The notes under the pieces were generated by a model. The model saw nothing but the letters and a program-made list of their open reading frames with translations, made no database searches and was not told where the DNA came from. From contig JAIEQI010000037.1 in assembly GCA_019747875.1 (NCBI GenBank), forward strand, positions 1-64,000: a DNA stretch of 64,000 bases, given 5' to 3'. The DNA is from Candidatus Obscuribacterales bacterium. Lineage in GTDB: Bacteria; Cyanobacteriota; Vampirovibrionia; Obscuribacterales; Obscuribacteraceae. How positions within the stretch are numbered: position 1 is the stretch's first letter; every line of letters starts with the position of its first letter. Both the position numbers and the translations under genes were made by a program. Shown piece by piece: positions 1 through 8,015 of this stretch.

Positions 1-244
1 AACCGGACTCCCAAATGAGCGAATTGCTTTGGAAAGATCGAAGCCGGCAAGATGCCGGCGCTCCCGGGATCGAACCGGACTCCCAAATGAGCGAATTGCT
101 TTGGAAAGATCGAAGCCGGCAAGATGCCGGCGCTCCCGGGATCGAACCGAACTCCCAAATGAGCGAATTGCTTTGGAAAGATCGAAGCCGGCAAGATGCT
201 GGCACTCCCGGGATCGAACCGGACTCCCAAATGAGCGAATCGCT
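1..244. repeat. 72-bp tandem repeat, 3.4 copies
   Basis: Three full copies begin at 1, 73 and 145 with an exact period of 72 bases, and a partial fourth runs from 217 to about 244. Each copy holds the core palindrome GCCGGC-AAGAT-GCCGGC followed by GCTCCCGGGATCGAA. The period is a multiple of three, so one plus-strand frame stays open and spells a 24-residue peptide three times (KDRSRQDAGAPGIEP is its centre). I treat that reading frame as a by-product. The array may continue left of the window. Related single copies occur at 29931, 37730 and 40354. Confidence 0.95.
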
Positions 245-294
245 CCTTTGTTCCGGCATTTCATCGCCCTGGCAAACGAGAAGCTTGGATCTTG

Positions 295-1662
295 CTAAAA
301 GCCTGTTTCGTTGGGATCTTTCTGTTTCGGTGGTGCCGTATCTACTGGAGTTACATTCGGCAGCGTGACTGCTTGTCCTTTGGCTAGTGCTGCAAAATCG
401 GGCGCGAGTCGTTCGTTGGGATGCTTTCGTTGAAACTCCTGGACGCCATAGGCTGCTTCACCTTCTTTACCCAATCCGTTCAGCGCGACTGCAAGATGCA
501 GCCAATCTACCGAGCAGGATGGGCAAAGATTGAGAACTCTGGCGAAATGATCCGCGGACTCCTGAAAATCGCCATTAGTAAGCTCGAGTAATGCGACTTC
601 CCTCATAATGTAGAAATCCGTGGGCGCGCTATCGAGGGCATTCTGCGCTAAGCGAAGAGCATCTTGTACTCTGGCATTTTTGCTCGGCGTTTTCTTCTTA
701 CTATCAGATTTTTTTCCGCTCCTAGCTTCCCGCTCTTTTGATTTCTTCCTGCTCTGGGCGTCTTGGGTGCGCGCCGCTAAAAATCGGCCTGTGTCAAAGT
801 TATCGACCAAGAATGGATCCCAGCGAAAATCATGTTGGCTTGGATACCCGATGGCTGTCATCGGACGTTGAAGCGAGCTTGTTTTCTTTGATGATCCACG
901 CGCAGTAGATGCAGTTTGCCATTCACGTATGCGGCGTTGTCCTGCTTGCGGATCACCTTGTAAGTAGTCCAGTTTAGCAAGCAGTAGGATAACTGGATAA
1001 TATGATTGGATGGATTGGGCATGGTCAGCCGCTTTGCGGGCTGCGGCAAAGTTACCCGCCAGATAATTCACTATCGCAAGTCCGTGGTAGGCGAGCTGCG
1101 AGCTTGGCTTTGTCCGTAGCAAAGCTCGAAATGCTGCGTCAGCTTTTTCAAAATCTCCTTTGCGCAAATAGGCAAAGCCGATATTTCCTTGAGCTTCAGC
1201 CATTTGCCCTTGGGGCGCTCTTTCAAGAGTCTTTTGCCAGGCATTTATGGCTGCGTCATAGTCATGTTCGAGATAATAGGCGAATCCTGTTGATAGTAGT
1301 GTTTCAGGATCTTTGATCAGATCGTATGCTTTTTTCAATGCATCTAGTGCTTGCGAACTTTTCCCCTGGCGCAGGTATGTCATGCCGAGTGTTTCTAACG
1401 GGAGAGGATCCGATGGATCTGTATTTGTAGCTTGCACAAGCAAATTTGAAGCCTGTTCCAGCTGCCCTTTTGTCAAATGATTCAATGCAGCGGAAGTTAA
1501 ACGGCGCGATCTTTCGCGGGCATTGATATTCCATGTTTGCAGAGTTCCTTGTGCTCGACTCTGAGGTGTGGATAGAAACCACGAGTTGGAGGCGAAAAGA
1601 ACGGAGAGAGCTAAGCTAATGTGGCGCTGAATTGGATTCGACTTTCTGATCATGGAACTCAT
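295..1662 (-). CDS. secreted TPR-repeat protein
   Basis: 455 residues. The N-terminus has basic residues, then a hydrophobic stretch around residues 15-30 and an alanine-containing cleavage-like site near SRAQG, so export is likely. TPR-type helix pairs fill roughly residues 50-230, for example LETLGMTYLRQGKSSQALDA and GNIGFAYLRKGDFEKADAAF. A lysine/serine-rich linker lies near 305-335, and another TPR pair lies near 345-405. TPR proteins act as protein-binding scaffolds; the partner is unknown. Translation could begin at Met1 or Met4. It stands alone on the minus strand and ends 50 bases from the 72-bp repeat array. The TPR assignment is firm; the cellular role is not inferable. Confidence 0.85.
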   Translation of the reverse strand: MSSMIRKSNPIQRHISLALSVLFASNSWFLSTPQSRAQGTLQTWNINARERSRRLTSAALNHLTKGQLEQASNLLVQATNTDPSDPLPLETLGMTYLRQGKSSQALDALKKAYDLIKDPETLLSTGFAYYLEHDYDAAINAWQKTLERAPQGQMAEAQGNIGFAYLRKGDFEKADAAFRALLRTKPSSQLAYHGLAIVNYLAGNFAAARKAADHAQSIQSYYPVILLLAKLDYLQGDPQAGQRRIREWQTASTARGSSKKTSSLQRPMTAIGYPSQHDFRWDPFLVDNFDTGRFLAARTQDAQSRKKSKEREARSGKKSDSKKKTPSKNARVQDALRLAQNALDSAPTDFYIMREVALLELTNGDFQESADHFARVLNLCPSCSVDWLHLAVALNGLGKEGEAAYGVQEFQRKHPNERLAPDFAALAKGQAVTLPNVTPVDTAPPKQKDPNETGF

Positions 1663-1697
1663 AACTTTGGATGCCTAAGAAACTTGTGAATGGATTT

Positions 1698-2375
1698 CTA
1701 GAAAACAAAAACCGGACGGTCTGGCAACTTTTCAAAATCCTCTTCAGAGAATGAGTAAAGTCGCGCGGGGCGATATGACCCTTCCTGGCTGGTTTCATCA
1801 AGCTCTTGCAAGACTCCCGAACTCAAAAACTTCTTTCTGAAGTTTCTGTTGTCTATGGATTTTCCGATCACCGATTCATAGACAGTCTGCAGATCGCGCA
1901 AGGTGAACTTCTGGGGCAGAAGCTTGAACGCCGCCGGAGAATATTCGATCTTGTATTTAAGTCGTTGAGCTCCGTATGTGATCATTTTTTCGTGATCAAA
2001 GGCAAGTGGTGGCAACTCTTTTAACGGCCACCATGCTACTCCGGATGCATCGGTGCTTGCTCTTAGCTCGAGACCTTCTTGTCTCAATAATGCCAGATAG
2101 GCGACTGTGATGACGCGTCCTCGCGGATCTCGTCCGGTGTCGCCAAATGTATAGAGTTGCTCCAGGTAGACATTTGAGATGTTTGTTTCTTCAACGAGTT
2201 CGCGGCTGGCCGCATCTTCGAGGCTTTTGTCGCTGTCTAAAACAAATCCACCTGGTAATGCCCAGAAGGATTTGAAGGGCTCGTGTTTTCTCTTAACAAG
2301 AAGGACTTCGAGTTCACCTTGTTGAACGGCAAAAGCCAAAGTATCAACTGTGACCTTTACGAATTCCGATGGCAT
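1698..2375 (-). CDS. Nudix hydrolase with C-terminal winged helix (NrtR/ADP-ribose pyrophosphatase type)
   Basis: 225 residues from the ATG giving MPSEF; a TTG 36 bases upstream is possible but less likely. Residues 1-140 form a Nudix fold with the signature around 41-66 (PGGFV...RELVEETN). The catalytic REL-EE half is intact, while the first half departs from consensus (DSDKS where a glutamate is usual). Residues 150-225 look like the winged helix of the NrtR family (FTLRDLQTVYESVIG, RNFRKKFLSSGVL). In that family the Nudix domain senses or hydrolyses ADP-ribose-like nucleotides and the wing binds operators of NAD genes. No NAD gene is adjacent, so regulator versus enzyme is open. A 17-bp palindrome lies about 105 bases upstream. 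Confidence 0.85.
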   Translation of the reverse strand: MPSEFVKVTVDTLAFAVQQGELEVLLVKRKHEPFKSFWALPGGFVLDSDKSLEDAASRELVEETNISNVYLEQLYTFGDTGRDPRGRVITVAYLALLRQEGLELRASTDASGVAWWPLKELPPLAFDHEKMITYGAQRLKYKIEYSPAAFKLLPQKFTLRDLQTVYESVIGKSIDNRNFRKKFLSSGVLQELDETSQEGSYRPARLYSFSEEDFEKLPDRPVFVF

Positions 2376-2479
2376 AATTTTTGCGCCTGGTAATTGGAGG
2401 GTAATTTTCAATTTCGAATCTATTTTATCCGATAATTGGGCTTAATCGAGCACAATATATCCAGTTTATTGCTTAAAAG

Positions 2480-2496
2480 ATCGTATCGTTTACGAT
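2480..2496. promoter_or_regulatory. 17-bp palindrome upstream of the Nudix/winged-helix gene
   Basis: ATCGTA-TCGTT-TACGAT has perfect 6-bp arms around a 5-base spacer, in AT-rich DNA between the minus-strand hydrolase (2566-3513) and the start of the Nudix gene. Because NrtR-type proteins often bind palindromes near their own gene, autoregulation is possible. I have no second copy in the window to support it. Confidence 0.3.
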
Positions 2497-2565
2497 TACC
2501 TTGATCAATATCCCATATGCATGCCAAATGCGCAAATCGGTTTTATTGCAACTCTTTTTCTGCAA

Positions 2566-3513
2566 CTATTTGCCTAAAACGAAGTTCAAGCCTTTTGCGT
2601 AAAAGCTCGCTGCCGGAGCCCGATGCTGTCCGTCGATTTCTTCGAATTGGACTGGCACTGATCGCTTTTTTAGCTCCTCAACAACTGCCTTTTGTAGCTC
2701 CGGCGGTACAATTCTGTCAGCGCGGGCTGAGAGTATGTACACCTTCGCGCCTGTCGGCAATCCGTCAATATTGCTCAGGAAGCTTTTTCTGCGATAAACG
2801 TCTGGGATTTGTTCGGGAGTTCCGCCAAATGCAATCATCATCGCAGGGCGAATATCTCGGTGTGCACTTATTTTGAACAGCTGGACGAGGTCTCCGGATG
2901 CTTCCATACTGACCACGCCGATAATTTTCTGTTTGATGTCTTCCGGCGCAGTCGCAGCGAAGTTTAACGCTACGCAGCCACCCATCGAAGTTCCCATAAC
3001 AACTATTGATTTGAATGGAAATTCTTGTAACACCTGCCTGGTGTTCTGAATGATGTCAGCCATGGCGGCGTCGCTTCCCCAGGCTGCGTCTTTCCTGTAA
3101 CTGCATGAAAGAAGTCCGACACGGGGAATATCGCGGGTCAGTGCGCTAGCAATTGTTTGTTCGGAAGGCGTAACAAAAGGCTCCATGTAATTAGAGCCCA
3201 TTCCATGTAGATAGACGACGAGCGTGTAATCCAGCACGTTGGGTGTGTATGATGGAGCTTGGAACGCGTATGTGTCCATGTTCGCATCAAGTGTGCTGAC
3301 GAAAGTCCGGCGCTGAACCGAGTCTGAGCTGAGCGCTTGATTCATAACATTGCCGCTGCGAATGGCTGCCAGATTTCGTTCTAGCGCTAATTTTTCCCGC
3401 TTTGCGCTCTTGTAATGTCCCTGCGCATTCAGGAATAATATGAAAAAGACAATTCCGGCAGCATTTAGTAAAACAGAGCCTATAAGGGCGCCAATCAGAA
3501 TCTTGACTTTCAG
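2566..3513 (-). CDS. membrane-anchored alpha/beta hydrolase, apparent CTG start
   Basis: The clear domain is an alpha/beta hydrolase: oxyanion-type YLHGMGSN, nucleophile elbow GTSMGG, a late aspartate in ARADRIV and histidine in DGQHRAP. The first ATG (3345) gives 259 residues but has no ribosome binding site. The same frame stays open for 56 more codons up to a TAA, and this extension encodes a strong membrane helix (KILIGALIGSVLLNAAG continuing hydrophobic) followed by a basic segment. GAGGA at 3521-3525 sits 7 bases before a CTG (3513-3511), with no ATG, GTG or TTG in reach. I therefore place the start at CTG, giving 315 residues: one N-terminal helix with an extracytoplasmic or membrane-attached esterase. 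The substrate is unknown. Confidence 0.75.
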   Translation of the reverse strand: MKVKILIGALIGSVLLNAAGIVFFILFLNAQGHYKSAKREKLALERNLAAIRSGNVMNQALSSDSVQRRTFVSTLDANMDTYAFQAPSYTPNVLDYTLVVYLHGMGSNYMEPFVTPSEQTIASALTRDIPRVGLLSCSYRKDAAWGSDAAMADIIQNTRQVLQEFPFKSIVVMGTSMGGCVALNFAATAPEDIKQKIIGVVSMEASGDLVQLFKISAHRDIRPAMMIAFGGTPEQIPDVYRRKSFLSNIDGLPTGAKVYILSARADRIVPPELQKAVVEELKKRSVPVQFEEIDGQHRAPAASFYAKGLNFVLGK

Positions 3514-3594
3514 GATTTAGTCCTCAAAACTTATGCTTGTTATCTTAACGCACCGGTGACGAGCGCTCGGTAAGAAATACAGAAGAATCTTCAA

Positions 3595-4350
3595 ATGACC
3601 AGTAGAAGCCGCTATCTATCGAATTTGCAATTGTCCATTTTGCTGCTTGCATCTTTTGGGTGTCTGATTCCTGTGTGGGGAATCCAGGACGCCTTGGCGC
3701 AGTCTCCTCAGAGTAACGCGCAACAGTCGTTATCGGCAGAAGCGCTCAATTTGGCGGGGCTGTCGAGTGAAGAGAAGTCTCGAGCTTATAACAAGGAGGG
3801 CGCGAATCTTCTAAGCCAAGGCAAGTCGCGTGAAGCGGCCGAAATGTTTAGAAAAGCGATCACGGTTAATCCGCAGGGGGCAGCTGCTCATAACAATCTG
3901 GCACTCGTTCTAAAAGAGATGGGCAATTTGATCGAAGCAGAGAAGGAAGCTCGATTGGCTTTAAAACTAAAGGCTGATAAAGCTAGCTATCACTTCAATT
4001 TGGGATTAATTTTGCAAAGACAAAACAAACATGCCGAGGCTGAACCGTGTTTTCGCGAGGCGCTGAAAATTGATCCGATGGATCCGGAGGCGCATTATCG
4101 TCTTGCTCTTTCTTTGAGTGCATTGTCAAAGCCGGCTGAGGCCGAGGAGGAAGCGAAGCTGGCAATTTTGATGAAGCCGAATGAGGCATCCTATCACCGC
4201 GTCCTGGCAGATTGTTTATTGCAGGAGAAGAAATACGATGCTTCTCTGTGTGAATATCGGACGACGGTAGAACTTGACCCGCAAGGGCATGATGTAGGTG
4301 ATATCAGAAATAAGATCGATTATCTGAAGCAAGTTTTGAACGTCCGTTGA
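3595..4350 (+). CDS. secreted TPR protein
   Basis: 251 residues with a classical signal peptide (hydrophobic core about residues 12-30, cleavage near ALAQS). Four to five TPR units cover residues 60-240, such as AYNKEGANLLSQGKSREAAE and HYRLALSLSALSKPAEAEEE. It is probably an exported scaffold. The last codons and stop lie inside a 31-bp sequence repeated three times head to tail, so the gene's 3' end has been copied downstream. The start ATG is the first one after the divergent hydrolase gene. The AI-2E permease follows 92 bases downstream on the same strand and may be co-transcribed. I cannot name a partner or pathway. Confidence 0.85.
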   Translation: MTSRSRYLSNLQLSILLLASFGCLIPVWGIQDALAQSPQSNAQQSLSAEALNLAGLSSEEKSRAYNKEGANLLSQGKSREAAEMFRKAITVNPQGAAAHNNLALVLKEMGNLIEAEKEARLALKLKADKASYHFNLGLILQRQNKHAEAEPCFREALKIDPMDPEAHYRLALSLSALSKPAEAEEEAKLAILMKPNEASYHRVLADCLLQEKKYDASLCEYRTTVELDPQGHDVGDIRNKIDYLKQVLNVR

Positions 4351-4410
4351 TTATCTGAAGCAAGTTTTGAACGTCCGTTGATTATCTGAAGCAAGTTTTG
4401 AACGTCCGTT
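4319..4410. repeat. 31-bp tandem triplication of a gene's 3' end
   Basis: Copies start at 4319, 4350 and 4381 and are essentially identical (ATTATCTGAAGCAAG... TGAACGTCCGTT). The first copy holds the final codons of the TPR gene and its TGA falls at the junction of copies one and two. Because 31 is not a multiple of three, the later copies are shifted and non-coding. The near-identity suggests recent replication slippage. Confidence 0.95.
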
Positions 4411-4442
4411 AGTCCGTCCAGCTGTTGCCAGCGGTTTGGTCC

Positions 4443-5786
4443 ATGAACAATCAAGCAGAGAAATTATTAGTCTTCCAGCGGCAATTGATCATTACCGTGT
4501 TGTTGCTCGTGGTGGTGGCACTGGTCTTGTTGATTGGATTCTATTTTGGCGACATCCTGAGGATCTTTGGGATTTCGTTAGTGCTTTCTTACATGGTGAT
4601 CAACGTTGTTGATTGGCTGGAGTTGAGGCTTAAGAATCGTGCACTGGCGGTTATTCTTGTCTATTTACTATTGTTGGTGCTTATGGTGGTGGCGGCGCTA
4701 TTGATTGTTCCTGCGATTGTTTTTCAGATCACCTCACTCATTCAAACTACTTTTAATGCGATACCCTCAGTGGTGCAGAATTTGACGAATATGTTACTGC
4801 CTCTCGAAGAGAAGTTTCGTGCTTATCGGATTGAGATCAAGGCGGTTGATATTTTAAATAACGTATTGGCGACCGCACCAAAACCGGATCCGACTGCCAT
4901 CATGTCGCGAGTGACTGATGTCGCGATGGGGACGATGACATGGTTGCTCTATGGTGTGTCTATTTCTGTAGTGACGTTTTATTTTCTGTTGGATGGCAAC
5001 AGGATCACAGAAAGATTGATTCAGTGTTTCCCGGGGTCGCAACAGCCTTTCCTGCGTCGTGTGGCTGTTGATGCGGACAAGAGCTTGCAGTCGTTTTTCC
5101 GTGGGCAGATTGTTCTCGGATTTGCTTTTGCTCTTGTGATGCTTATTGTTTATTCTGCGTTGGGCGTGCAGTATGCCTTGTTGATTAGTTTGTTTTTGGG
5201 CTTTATGGAAATCTTGCCGGTAATTGGTCCACCGATTGGTTTCTTGCCTGCAATTTTGGCTGTGGCTTTTCATGGCATGAATATTCTGCCTGGTAACAAG
5301 CCTGCAGAGATAGTCGTGCTTACTATGATTTTTGCGGTGTTGCAGCAGTTTAAGGACAATGTTGTTGCGCCTCGGTACATTGGAAATGTGATCGGTCTGC
5401 ATCCAATCATGATTTTTCTTGCCATCATGATTGGTGCCAGGCTTGACGGTACTCTCGGGATTATATTTGCGCTGCCGGTGGCTTGCGTCGCCAACGTATT
5501 CTTCAATCATTTGAGAATGGGATGGCGGGAGGAAGAAGCTGGGCGTGCCGGAGCGCAGTCCACCGGTGATGGATCGATATTTATTGGAGAAGAAGTTTTG
5601 GGTGGCGGCGATGCGTCAGCTGCAAGCGGCAAGGGGGAGGGCGATTCTGGAGCGCTTGAATCCGTATTGCCAGGAGAAGCCGCCAGTTCTGGCTCGATGA
5701 ATGAAGTTGGCGATTTGTTTTCTGCAAGTCCGGAAATCGCTGGCGATTCGACCACGAAGGGAGTGTCGTCGACGGACGAGAAGTGA
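4443..5786 (+). CDS. AI-2E family transporter (PF01594 type)
   Basis: 447 residues from the ATG giving MNNQAEK; a TTG six codons upstream is an alternative. The membrane layout is that of the AI-2E/YdiK-type permease family: two N-terminal helix clusters (about 15-85), a soluble segment, then five or more helices from about 155-350. The conserved late region includes LGFMEILPVIGPPIGFLPA and GLHPIMIFLAIMIGARL. The C-terminal 80 residues are acidic, Gly/Ser-rich and probably cytoplasmic. Members export small molecules or, in some cases, act as Na+/H+ antiporters, so the substrate cannot be told. A second member is encoded at 29965-31152, also with a charged hydrophilic tail. Confidence 0.88.
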   Translation: MNNQAEKLLVFQRQLIITVLLLVVVALVLLIGFYFGDILRIFGISLVLSYMVINVVDWLELRLKNRALAVILVYLLLLVLMVVAALLIVPAIVFQITSLIQTTFNAIPSVVQNLTNMLLPLEEKFRAYRIEIKAVDILNNVLATAPKPDPTAIMSRVTDVAMGTMTWLLYGVSISVVTFYFLLDGNRITERLIQCFPGSQQPFLRRVAVDADKSLQSFFRGQIVLGFAFALVMLIVYSALGVQYALLISLFLGFMEILPVIGPPIGFLPAILAVAFHGMNILPGNKPAEIVVLTMIFAVLQQFKDNVVAPRYIGNVIGLHPIMIFLAIMIGARLDGTLGIIFALPVACVANVFFNHLRMGWREEEAGRAGAQSTGDGSIFIGEEVLGGGDASAASGKGEGDSGALESVLPGEAASSGSMNEVGDLFSASPEIAGDSTTKGVSSTDEK

Positions 5787-6412
5787 TTGTGACTGGACCG
5801 ATCTTGCCGCTTTCTTAGCGTGTCTTTACGCGGATAGGTGCAAGCACGGGCATTCTATTGGGGGAAATGTCGCTCAGCAAATTTGTAAGACCTGTGAGCA
5901 ATGAGCGTATGTCCAACATTTCCAAATCTCCAATAGCAATAACGGGCTATTAACGGGGCTAACTTGAGCGCTCCACAATATCAGCATCCCATAAGTAGGC
6001 GATTGCCACCATGTAGAATTGAACATTGTTGCTGACAGCAGTGCGCAAAAATGGGCGGGTGGGCAATTTCGGGGTCATCTTTGTGTTTTGAACTGTCAAT
6101 TTGATGGGCAAATTCATTTTTTCGCAGAGAACTTTAGACTGACAGGCCTGCAGTACCAGAGGCGGGACAGGCAGCACAAGGCAGCAATCTTGGACTGATA
6201 GTTGGCTCGTTGGAACTTCTCAATTACACCAAGCTCCATTCTTGGGAAAGCGGGGTTGTCGCTTTCAATTCCTCAAATTCGAATACCCTAATTGCGACCC
6301 GGCTTGATCGGGAATTTGCGGAGTTCGAGACTGAACAGCGTGGTCAATTTAAGATTCAAGTTCCTGCGTAGTGTTGGCGGACTGACCGGTGCTTGCCTAT
6401 TGCCACCGCTTA

Positions 6413-6600
6413 GCAAGGTGGCCACAAATAATGGGCCAAAACGGGCGGAAAATGGCCTACCGCCTGTGGCCACCTGCAAAGTGGCCACAAATAATGGGCC
6501 AAAACGGGCGGAAAATGGACTACCGTCTGTGGCCACCCTGCAAAGTGGCCACAGACGGTAGGCCAAATCGGGCGAAAAATGGTGTGCCTATACAAGGATG
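6413..6600. repeat. 63/64-bp tandem repeat with internal inverted GTGGCCAC motifs
   Basis: Units begin at 6413, 6476 and 6540. The first two share GTGGCCACAAATAATGGGCC and a following AAAACGGGCGGAAAATGG block; the third is more diverged and shortened. GTGGCCAC is self-complementary and lies near both ends of each unit, so hairpins can form. Both strands stay open in several frames across the array, which produces spurious Trp/Pro-rich reading frames. Confidence 0.9.
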
Positions 6601-6817
6601 ACTTCAATCTAGTTGGTCGCGATTACTTGTCTGCCGAACGTGCATACTAGAGATTCAAGCTTGTATGGGTGTATTGGCATGGTGAGGTCAGGGTTGAGGG
6701 GGGCGAGTTGAGCCTAGTTGACGTCCAACTTCTTTCACACTGACATCTCTCGGGCGAAATCCCGAAAGCCTTATCAAACAAGGAAAAAAGATCGGATGCG
6801 CGTCTCTTGATATGTGC

Positions 6818-6841
6818 AAGATCTTTCACCTCAACCTGGGC
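6818..6841 (+). repeat. solo copy of the MITE-like terminal repeat
   Basis: AAGATCTTTCACCTCAACCT followed by GGGC differs at two of 24 positions from the right terminal repeat of the element at 24432-24586. Similarity extends a few bases further 5' (TGTGC), as in the left terminal repeat of that element read on the minus strand. I see no partner copy nearby. Confidence 0.6.
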
Positions 6842-6883
6842 GATTATGAGAGGGCAAATTTACTTCTTGTAGATTTAAAGGGG

Positions 6884-6913
6884 TTGACGAACCATACGTC
6901 TGTATGTCTTAAT
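6884..6913 (+). promoter_or_regulatory. promoter-like sequence with embedded 5-4-5 palindrome (candidate SOS operator)
   Basis: TTGACG at 6884-6889 and CTTAAT at 6908-6913 are spaced by 18 bases. Between them lies CATAC-GTCT-GTATG (6893-6906), a perfect palindrome with the 5-4-5 geometry of Gram-positive and cyanobacterial LexA boxes but different arm bases. It is the nearest promoter-like sequence upstream of imuA (start 7125). Mutasome genes are typically LexA-controlled, so I infer an SOS operator. Confidence 0.4.
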
Positions 6914-7124
6914 GATGGATAACAACACAATATATCCGAAGACCTGATTCGCTCAGGGCTCTAATTTTTCGTGGTTTGATTTGAGCTAGAAGATCCACTG
7001 TCTGACGCCGGAGGTGTCGGGCTGTTTGATGTCGCAATAGTAATGATCCTGCTGAGACTTCTCGTGGGGATCTTGCTGGTGCGCGCCTGTACCATGACCC
7101 GATTGAAGAAAGAAGAGGCAGCCA

Positions 7125-8015
7125 ATGAGTATGCAAGGACGAGTTGAAGCACTGAAACAGCAATTTGAACAACTCTTTCCCGGCAAGTGGATGAGCGGCT
7201 CTAAGCGCCAGCGCAACTTGAGCACCGGTCTGGAAGCGATCGACAATGGCGTAACCAGGGGTATTGCACGCAAGCGCATCACTGAATGGAGCGGACCTTT
7301 ATCATCTGGAAAAACAACACTATTGCGTTCTGCAATTGCTCATTGGTGTGCACAAGGGTTGAACGTGGCTTATATCGATTGCGAAGGCAAGCTTTATCCC
7401 GCGGATTGGTCTTCCATCGAAAAGCCAGGCAAAGGAAAATTCTGGATCGTTCGTCCGGAAGAAGACAACCGCAAGTCCGAATCAGAAGCTGTTCCGCTCG
7501 TCTCAAGAAAAAATCTGATGCTTCAAGAGGCACTTTGGAGTGTCGATCAGTTTATCCGCAGTAGTGCATTTGATGTTGTTATTCTCGACATTGGCAGTAA
7601 TAGGCTGGGCAAGAAAAAAGGTTTAGGTATGGGCTATAGTTCTGCTCCAACCAGAATCTATGCTCGCTTGCAGCGTGCACTTGAGAAATCGAAGTCGGCA
7701 CTAATCATCGTTTCCGATACTTTCTCGGATCTGAATCGCCATGATAGCGCTGCGCTTCCTGCCAACAAGGATCAAATTATTCCGGCTGCAATAAGCAACA
7801 ATTGGGGCTGTCACGCGCGTTTTGTATTTAATCGCGGTGTGGCTGTGCGCTGCGAAGCCGGACTCAATGGTGTCGCCATGATTACGCCGACAATTCGCCT
7901 TTCGGCTTGGCGAGATGGTTTAGCACAAGAAGTGGAGGTACGCCTTGGTTCTTCCGTCCCGAATCGCTTGTTTACGCATACCCAGATTCCAGATCGTCGC
8001 ACATCAAAAGGATGA
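7125..8015 (+). CDS. imuA: ImuA, RecA-like mutasome component
   Basis: 296 residues from an ATG preceded by AGAAGAGG. The RecA-like core has a Walker A motif GPLSSGKTT at residues 57-65, a following strand with YIDCEGK, and a Walker-B-like hydrophobic strand ending VVILDIGS. ImuA partners with ImuB and DnaE2 in error-prone lesion bypass during the DNA damage response. Its 3' end overlaps imuB by 71 bases, which implies translational coupling, and dnaE2 follows. The name rests on this context as well as on the fold: family members are diverse at sequence level, so a generic RecA/SulA-like label is the fallback. Confidence 0.85.
   Translation: MSMQGRVEALKQQFEQLFPGKWMSGSKRQRNLSTGLEAIDNGVTRGIARKRITEWSGPLSSGKTTLLRSAIAHWCAQGLNVAYIDCEGKLYPADWSSIEKPGKGKFWIVRPEEDNRKSESEAVPLVSRKNLMLQEALWSVDQFIRSSAFDVVILDIGSNRLGKKKGLGMGYSSAPTRIYARLQRALEKSKSALIIVSDTFSDLNRHDSAALPANKDQIIPAAISNNWGCHARFVFNRGVAVRCEAGLNGVAMITPTIRLSAWRDGLAQEVEVRLGSSVPNRLFTHTQIPDRRTSKG

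Larger units (their letters stand above)
5787..7124. other. gene-poor, repeat-rich interval
   Basis: No convincing gene is visible over 1.3 kb. The stretch 5787-6412 holds only short frames without ribosome binding sites; a 72-codon minus-strand frame at 5959-6177 is the longest. From 6413 to 6600 there is a 63-bp tandem repeat. From about 6724 to 6936 a plus-strand frame without a start codon reads somewhat like protein (NPESLIKQGKKIGCASLDMC then KIFHLNLGDYERANLLL), which could be a gene remnant. It overlaps the repeat at 6818-6841. The imuA promoter candidate is at 6884-6913, leaving a leader of about 200 bases before imuA. Confidence 0.6.

Noticed and set aside
15..368. Plus-strand frame with three 24-residue repeats over the left-edge array
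   Set aside because: Its openness follows from the 72-base period; there is no ribosome binding site, and the second half overlaps the end of the TPR gene in another frame.
5959..6177. 72-codon minus-strand frame
   Set aside because: No ribosome binding site, no recognisable domain, isolated in a repeat-rich interval. It could be a remnant but I cannot support it.
6292..6607. Trp/Pro-rich frames on both strands
   Set aside because: Products of the 63-bp repeat array.
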